A DNA stretch of 10,578 bases, taken from positions 1 through 10,578 of the forward strand of contig DATBBL010000358.1 of NCBI GenBank assembly GCA_036271015.1, given 5' to 3'. A program made the translations under genes and the position numbers. Positions within the stretch are counted from its first letter, which is position 1. Every line of letters starts with the position of its first letter. Below the pieces are notes generated by a model. The model ran no database searches and was not told where the DNA came from. It worked only from the letters and a program-made list of their open reading frames with translations. The stretch comes from DASUAS01 sp036271015. Lineage in GTDB: Bacteria > Actinomycetota > Acidimicrobiia > IMCC26256 > DASPTH01. This document shows positions 6,547 to 10,578 of the stretch, one piece after another.

Positions 6547-6571
6547 GGGCATCCACCTCACGTGGATGCCC
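6547..6571 (+). promoter_or_regulatory. Perfect hairpin in the leader of the luxE-like operon
   Basis: GGGCATCCAC (6547-6556) and GTGGATGCCC (6562-6571) form a perfect 10-bp stem with a 5-base loop. It starts 5 bp after operator copy 2 and ends about 73 bp before the luxE-like start. No T-tract follows, so it is not an ordinary terminator. It could be a second, fully symmetric protein site or a 5' RNA structure affecting mRNA stability. Confidence 0.45.
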
Positions 6572-6636
6572 CTGGCTTCCCAACCGGCTCGTTCGGGTGG
6601 CACCCTGACCGGGAGCGATCCGAACACCTGATCGAC

Positions 6637-6643
6637 AAGGGGA
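6637..6643 (+). promoter_or_regulatory. Ribosome binding site of the luxE-like gene
   Basis: AAGGGGA (6637-6643) precedes two consecutive in-frame GTG codons at 6645 and 6648. Spacing is 1 base to the first and 4 to the second, so initiation at 6648 is more likely by spacing. The protein would differ by one residue. Confidence 0.5.
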
Positions 6644-6644
6644 C

Positions 6645-7982
6645 GTGGTGGGTTCCGCCAGCGAGAAGTTGTGTGCGTTCCTCGGCGAGCCGGATCCGTT
6701 CGCCCATTCGTACGCCGAGCTCGAGCCGCTGTGGATCGAGGCGTTCAACGAGCGGTTGGCGGAGCGACGCGAACAGATCCCGGTGCTGGCCAAGCTGTGT
6801 GAGGCGACCAGCGTCGACCAGATCGGTTCGCTCGACGAGATCATCCCACTGTTGTTCGCGCACTCGAACTACAAGTCGTATCCGACCGCCCTCGTGTCGA
6901 AGGGCAAGTGGACCGCGATGGATGCCTGGCTCGACACGGTCTCGAGCGAGCGGGTCCGCGATCTCGACGTCGAGGGTGTCGCAGATCAGGACGAGTGGCT
7001 CGAACGCTTGCATGCGGCCGGCCACATGGTCATGGCCACCAGCGGCACGAGCGGCAAGAACTCGTTCCTGCCCGGTACCCGCGGCGACATCGACTTCTCC
7101 ATGCGAGCGATCGTGCCGTCGCTCTACTGGAACTTCGGCATCGCGCCCGAGCAGGACCGACCCGTCTTCGTGCTCGGTCCGAAGTACGGGCCCACGCGGG
7201 CGCCGTTGTACAACCGCACCATGGCGGAGGCGTACGGGCGCGCCGACGCCCGGTTCTTCCTCACCGAGGAACCGCTGCGCATCAGCGACATCACCAAGAT
7301 GGCGGCGCTGCGCAAGGCCATCGCCGACGGCACCGCGATGCCGAGCGACATCGCCGCCCAGGAGCGACAAGCCGTCGAGCGCGCCGCGGCGATGGACGCC
7401 CGGCTCGCGGAGCTCATCGACGCGGTCCTGGACTTCCGCGACGAGCCGCAGATCATCTCCGGCTTCTGGCCGCAGCTCTGGACGATGCTGGAGACGGCGC
7501 GGCTACGAGGAGTGCCGGCGGGCAGCTTCCATCCCGAGACGGTGCTGGTTGCCGGTGGCGGTACGAAAGGCGCGTCGCTCCCCGACGACTACCAGCAGCA
7601 GGTGCTGCAGTTCTTCGGCTTCGGCCCCGAGCGAGTGCTCGGCGGCTATGGCATGTCCGAGCTGTCGGCGGCGATGCCCCGACGAGACGGCCGGTGCCGC
7701 GTCGCGCCGTGGGTCATTCCGTTGATCCTCGACCGCGAGGGCACGCAGCTGCTCAACCGCACCGACGGGCCCACCGAAGGCCGATTCGCATTCTTCGACG
7801 TGGCGCTCGAAGGCCGTTGGGGCGGGCTGATCAGCGGCGACCACGTCACCGCCGACCTCGGTGGGCCGAGCCCGGCGGTCCTCGACGGCACCATCAGGCG
7901 CTACTCGGATCTCGAGGGCGGCGACGACAAGTTGACCTGCGCAGGCACCATCGACGCCTTCGTACGCGGGAGCATGACATGA
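6645..7982 (+). CDS. LuxE-like acyl-protein synthetase (adenylate-forming)
   Basis: This 445-residue cytoplasmic protein belongs to the adenylate-forming superfamily and is most like LuxE (acyl-protein synthetase), which activates a fatty acid with ATP, holds the acyl group as a thioester and passes it to LuxC for reduction. Visible motifs are the phosphate-binding loop TSGTSGK (132-138), a glycine-rich GGGTKG (304-309), YGMSE (335-339) of the adenylate site, and GDHVTADLGGP (398-408) in the hinge region. A cysteine, C432 in KLTCAG, lies 13 residues from the C-terminus, matching the placement of the acyl-carrying cysteine near the end of marine LuxE proteins. The protein is longer than those LuxE proteins (about 370-380 residues). 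The start is one of two adjacent GTG codons (6645 or 6648). The stop overlaps the luxC-like ATG (ATGA), so the pair is translationally coupled. Alternatives are a GH3-like or phenylacetate-CoA-ligase-like enzyme; the luxC partner favours LuxE. The acid substrate is unknown. Confidence 0.82.
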   Translation: MVGSASEKLCAFLGEPDPFAHSYAELEPLWIEAFNERLAERREQIPVLAKLCEATSVDQIGSLDEIIPLLFAHSNYKSYPTALVSKGKWTAMDAWLDTVSSERVRDLDVEGVADQDEWLERLHAAGHMVMATSGTSGKNSFLPGTRGDIDFSMRAIVPSLYWNFGIAPEQDRPVFVLGPKYGPTRAPLYNRTMAEAYGRADARFFLTEEPLRISDITKMAALRKAIADGTAMPSDIAAQERQAVERAAAMDARLAELIDAVLDFRDEPQIISGFWPQLWTMLETARLRGVPAGSFHPETVLVAGGGTKGASLPDDYQQQVLQFFGFGPERVLGGYGMSELSAAMPRRDGRCRVAPWVIPLILDREGTQLLNRTDGPTEGRFAFFDVALEGRWGGLISGDHVTADLGGPSPAVLDGTIRRYSDLEGGDDKLTCAGTIDAFVRGSMT

Positions 7983-9370
7983 GCTCACTCGAATCCCCGA
8001 CGGTGGCCGCGTCGGTCCCCCACTTCATCAAGGGACGGACCGTCACCGCCGCCTCCGAGGACGACGGCACGGTCCACCGCGGCTTCATCACCCCGGCGCT
8101 CGATCTCGACGATCTCGTGTGGCCCCGCGTCGAGCCGGGTCCCGCGTTCGACGTGCCGGTCGGCGAGATCATCGACCTCCTCGTGGAGCTCGGCGAGCGC
8201 CTGGATCCCGACGACAACGAGCACATGGCGCGGGCACTCGAGGCGAGCATCGCGGTGAACCCGCTCGGGCCGCGCATCCTGGACGCGGCATACCGGTCGA
8301 TCGGCGGGATCTTCGACCGGGCGTCGCTCGAGTTCCAGATCGAACAGGAGGTCGGCCGCGACCGACTCGACGGCTGGGCGCCGGTGGTCGACCCGACGGG
8401 TCGGACGCGACGCGTGCGCGCTTTCCCGCCGCGACTGATCCACGTGCTCGCCGGCAACACCCCCGGCGTCACCGCCATCACGATCGCACGATCGGCGCTC
8501 ACCAAGGGTGTGCACCTGCTGAAGCTGCCGTCCAACGATCTCTTCACTGCCACGGGGATCTTGCGCACCCTCGAAGCGATCGCGCCGGACCACCCGGTCA
8601 CCAAGTCGTTCTCGTGCGTGTACTGGCGCGGTGGCGACGCCGCGGTCGAAGGCGTGCTCTTCCGCGCCCAGTTCTTCGACAAGCTCGTCGCGTGGGGCGG
8701 CGACGCGGCGATCCGCAGCGCACTGTCCTACATCGCCCCGGGCTTCGAGCTGGTCTCCTTCGATCCCAAGGTGTCGATCTCGATCGTGGGTGCCGGCGGC
8801 TTCGAGTCGCCCGAAGCGATCGAGGACTCCGCCCGCCGCGCCGCGATCGACGTCGCCCTCTTCAACCAATCGGCCTGCGCATCGAGCCGATTCGTGTTCG
8901 TCGAGGCCGAGCCGGGCGCCACCCTCGACGCGTGGTGTTCGCAGCTCGCCGCGGAGCTCGGCGTCGACCGTCCGATGTCGGATGGCCATGGCGTGCCGGT
9001 GCCTTCGGACGTCCGCGAGGAGGTCGACCTCCTGCGCGCCCTCGACGACATGTACGGCGTCTGGGGCTCCTACGAGGACGGTGTCGTCATCCGCTCGGAC
9101 GATCCGGTCGACTTCCACCCCGAGGGCAAGGTGGTCAACGTAGTGCCGGTCGACTCGCTCGATGACGTGCTCCCGCACGTGAACGTGGCGACCCAGACGA
9201 TCGGCATCTATCCCATCTCCCTCGCCGCGGCCATGCGGGACCCCCTCGCAGCACGCGGGATGCAGCGCATCGTGCCGCTCGGCGAGGTGCTCGACGCCAT
9301 CCCCGGCCTCCCGCACGACGGCTTCTACCCGCTGCACCGCTTCGTCCGCTGGCTGGTCGACGATTGCTGA
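7979..9370 (+). CDS. LuxC-like acyl-CoA / acyl-protein reductase
   Basis: This 463-residue cytoplasmic enzyme of the LuxC family, related to aldehyde dehydrogenases, reduces an activated acyl group to the aldehyde with NAD(P)H. Sequence support comes from VLAGNTPGVTAI (156-167), LLKLPSNDLFTATG (180-193), VAWGGDAAI (237-245) and the catalytic segment FNQSACASSR (295-304). The cysteine at 300 is the candidate acyl-thioester nucleophile, corresponding to QSAC in LuxC of luminous bacteria. The length is close to the usual 470-490 residues. The ATG at 7979 overlaps the stop of the luxE-like gene, and the longer open frame upstream is only the shadow of that gene. Neighbours are the luxE-like synthetase and, 46 bp downstream, an SDR; there is no luxD thioesterase and no luciferase. 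It probably makes an aldehyde from the acid activated by its partner, or works on acyl-CoA directly. Running in the oxidising direction as an acylating aldehyde dehydrogenase is also possible. Confidence 0.88.
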   Translation: MSSLESPTVAASVPHFIKGRTVTAASEDDGTVHRGFITPALDLDDLVWPRVEPGPAFDVPVGEIIDLLVELGERLDPDDNEHMARALEASIAVNPLGPRILDAAYRSIGGIFDRASLEFQIEQEVGRDRLDGWAPVVDPTGRTRRVRAFPPRLIHVLAGNTPGVTAITIARSALTKGVHLLKLPSNDLFTATGILRTLEAIAPDHPVTKSFSCVYWRGGDAAVEGVLFRAQFFDKLVAWGGDAAIRSALSYIAPGFELVSFDPKVSISIVGAGGFESPEAIEDSARRAAIDVALFNQSACASSRFVFVEAEPGATLDAWCSQLAAELGVDRPMSDGHGVPVPSDVREEVDLLRALDDMYGVWGSYEDGVVIRSDDPVDFHPEGKVVNVVPVDSLDDVLPHVNVATQTIGIYPISLAAAMRDPLAARGMQRIVPLGEVLDAIPGLPHDGFYPLHRFVRWLVDDC

Positions 9371-9404
9371 CCCGCGGTCGCGCTCGGCGCCGCCGACCCG
9401 GACC

Positions 9405-9410
9405 GAAAGG
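9405..9410 (+). promoter_or_regulatory. Ribosome binding site supporting a TTG start
   Basis: GAAAGG (9405-9410) lies 6 bases before the TTG at 9417. No ATG or GTG near it would preserve the N-terminal nucleotide-binding fold, so this site supports TTG initiation of the SDR gene. Confidence 0.55.
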
Positions 9411-9416
9411 GCGAGG

Positions 9417-10370
9417 TTGACCAACAAGCTCCGACTCGATGGACGGGTCGCGATCGTCACCGGAGCCGGTGGCGGCGTCGGCCGCGCCCACTCGCTGGCA
9501 CTGGCCGAGCGCGGCGCCCGCGTCGTGGTGAACGACCTCGGGATCGCGCTCGACGGATCCGCGCCGTCCGCCGAGGTCGCGCAACGCGTGGTGGAGGAGA
9601 TCGAGCGGGCCGGCGGCGAAGCGACCGCCGATGCGCACAGCGTCGCCGAACCCGACCAGGCGCGTGCCATCGTCCAGACCGCACTCGACGCCTACGGCGC
9701 CGTCGACATCCTGGTGAACAACGCGGGTGTGCTCGACGACCAGCTGCTCGCGTCGGTGGACGACACCTACGTGGACCGCGTGCTCGACACACACCTCCGG
9801 GGTGCCCTGTCCCTCTGCCGGGCGGTGTGGGAACCGATGGCGGTACAGGGCCACGGACGCATCGTCAACACGTCGTCGGGCGCCGTGTTCGGCTCGTCCG
9901 GCGGCACCGTCTACCAGACCGCGAAGGCCGGACTGATCGGTCTCACCCGGAGCCTGGCGCTCGCGGGCGCCGACCTCGGCATCCGGGTCAACGCGATCAT
10001 GCCCACCGCCTACACGCGGATGACCGCCACCGTCCCCGACGAGACGTTCCGCGCCTTCATGGAGCGCACCTTCGGTCCCGAGCGCGTCGCCGCGTTCGTC
10101 GTGCTGCTCGCCGCCGACGAGGCGCCCGTGACGGGCGAGTGCTTCCTCGTGGGCGGTGGACGCATCGCGCGGGCGTTCCTCGGTGTCACCGCCGGGTACA
10201 TCAGCGACGACCCGAGCCCCGAGGACTTCGCCGCGCATCTCGACGACGTGATGGACACCGCCGGGATGTTCGTCCCGGTCGACCGGGCGTCCGAGTTCAA
10301 CAGCTACCTCGGCGACCTCGGCTTCGGCGCCGGACTCGACCTCAAGGGTCTCAGCAGCAGGAACGACTGA
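9417..10370 (+). CDS. SDR oxidoreductase, HSD17B4 / (3R)-hydroxyacyl-CoA dehydrogenase type
   Basis: This 317-residue cytoplasmic short-chain dehydrogenase interconverts a hydroxyl and a keto group with a nicotinamide cofactor. The Rossmann fold has TGAGGGVG (15-22) and VVVNDLG (36-42). The latter, followed by a long insert and VVEEIERAGGEA, is typical of the MFE-2/HSD17B4-like branch that acts on (3R)-hydroxyacyl-CoA or steroid-like substrates; the Asp at 40 favours NAD. NNAG is at 101-104, the catalytic serine is S153 or S154 in NTSSG, and Y166/K170 form YQTAK. Residues after about 250 form the C-terminal extension common in this branch. TTG at 9417 is supported by GAAAGG 6 bases upstream and by the N-terminus LDGRVAIVTGAG. 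It follows the luxC-like gene by 46 bp on the same strand, so it probably belongs to the same operon. Its stop directly abuts the stop of a convergent second SDR. The substrate is not determined. Confidence 0.88.
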   Translation: MTNKLRLDGRVAIVTGAGGGVGRAHSLALAERGARVVVNDLGIALDGSAPSAEVAQRVVEEIERAGGEATADAHSVAEPDQARAIVQTALDAYGAVDILVNNAGVLDDQLLASVDDTYVDRVLDTHLRGALSLCRAVWEPMAVQGHGRIVNTSSGAVFGSSGGTVYQTAKAGLIGLTRSLALAGADLGIRVNAIMPTAYTRMTATVPDETFRAFMERTFGPERVAAFVVLLAADEAPVTGECFLVGGGRIARAFLGVTAGYISDDPSPEDFAAHLDDVMDTAGMFVPVDRASEFNSYLGDLGFGAGLDLKGLSSRND

Positions 10371-10578
10371 TCACGGCCGGAGCGCCGACCCCCCGTTCAC
10401 CATGATCGTCTCGCCGGTGATGAAGCCGGCGCCGTTGCCGGCGAGGAACACCACCAGCGCGCCGATGTCGGCGAAGGGATCACCGTCGCGCCGGATCGGG
10501 CGCTGGGCCAGGAACTCCGCGTACAGGTCCGGATGCTCGTCCGCCCAGGCCTGCGCACCCGGTGACATAGCCGACGGG
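10371..10578 (-). CDS. SDR oxidoreductase, C-terminal part (runs off window)
   Basis: This is the C-terminal 68 or so residues of a second short-chain dehydrogenase. The tail IGALVVFLAGNGAGFITGETIMVNGG is the standard SDR ending (xxTGxxxxVDGG, here with VNGG), preceded by PIRRDGDPFADIG, the usual RxGxPxDI segment. Translation remains open to the window edge with Pro-Ser-Ala before the internal ATG at 10568, so that ATG is not the start and the catalytic part lies outside. It converges on the other SDR; the two stop codons together read TGATCA with no gap. Probably another dehydrogenase of the same catabolic region, but its specificity cannot be judged from this fragment. Confidence 0.85.
   Translation of the reverse strand, partial: PSAMSPGAQAWADEHPDLYAEFLAQRPIRRDGDPFADIGALVVFLAGNGAGFITGETIMVNGGSALRP

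Noticed and set aside
6547..6571. Rho-independent terminator
   Set aside because: The stem is strong but is followed by CCTGGCTTCC rather than a T-tract, and it lies in front of a gene, not after one.
6645..9370. Bioluminescence operon
   Set aside because: Only LuxE- and LuxC-like genes are present; no luciferase (LuxA/LuxB) or LuxD is seen, and the two unknown paralogs at 77-1436 are too short and do not look like flavin monooxygenases.
7985..9670. A 561-codon open frame on the minus strand opposite the luxC-like gene
   Set aside because: Low-complexity Arg/Asp/Glu-rich product that spans two real genes on the other strand; a by-product of high GC.

Overview
The window is a 10.6 kb stretch of dense, very GC-rich, single-chromosome-style bacterial DNA. 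GTG and TTG starts, ATGA start/stop overlaps, a fused LivH-LivM permease and the strong codon bias point to a high-GC Actinomycetota, possibly of the Acidimicrobiia type. That taxonomic guess is inference. There are no RNA genes, transposases, CRISPR arrays or phage genes, so this looks like a catabolic or accessory metabolic locus rather than a mobile element.

Layout: (1) Bases 1-2236, plus strand: the last codons of an unidentified gene, then two tandem paralogous genes of unknown function (77-763 and 774-1436). Each appears to be built from two copies of a small alpha/beta (dimeric alpha+beta barrel-like) unit. They are followed, with an ATGA overlap, by a LivG-type ABC ATPase (1433-2236). 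(2) Bases 2252-6373, minus strand, read right to left: a secreted LivK-type solute-binding protein, a hairpin-rich 133 bp spacer, a fused LivH-LivM permease, and a LivF-type ATPase overlapping it by ATGA. One branched-chain-amino-acid-type (HAAT family) importer is therefore split over two convergent transcription units whose stops lie 15 bp apart. (3) Bases 6374-6644: a divergent control region with two near-identical 22-bp operator-like repeats 106 bp apart and a perfect 10-bp-stem hairpin. (4) Bases 6645-10370, plus strand: a LuxE-like acyl-protein synthetase (adenylate-forming), a LuxC-like acyl-CoA reductase overlapping it by ATGA, and an SDR of the HSD17B4 / (3R)-hydroxyacyl-CoA dehydrogenase type starting with TTG. 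(5) Bases 10371-10578, minus strand: the C-terminus of a second SDR, convergent with and directly abutting the first.

Working model (inference): the Liv-type importer brings in a small organic solute, perhaps a carboxylate rather than an amino acid. The divergently transcribed LuxE/LuxC pair activates a carboxylic acid and reduces it to an aldehyde, and the SDRs handle hydroxyl/keto chemistry. The shared operator repeats suggest that uptake and reduction are switched together by one regulator, perhaps TetR-like, not encoded in the window. No luciferase genes (luxAB) or luxD are present, so the LuxCE pair here is not evidence of bioluminescence. The substrate cannot be read from the sequence.
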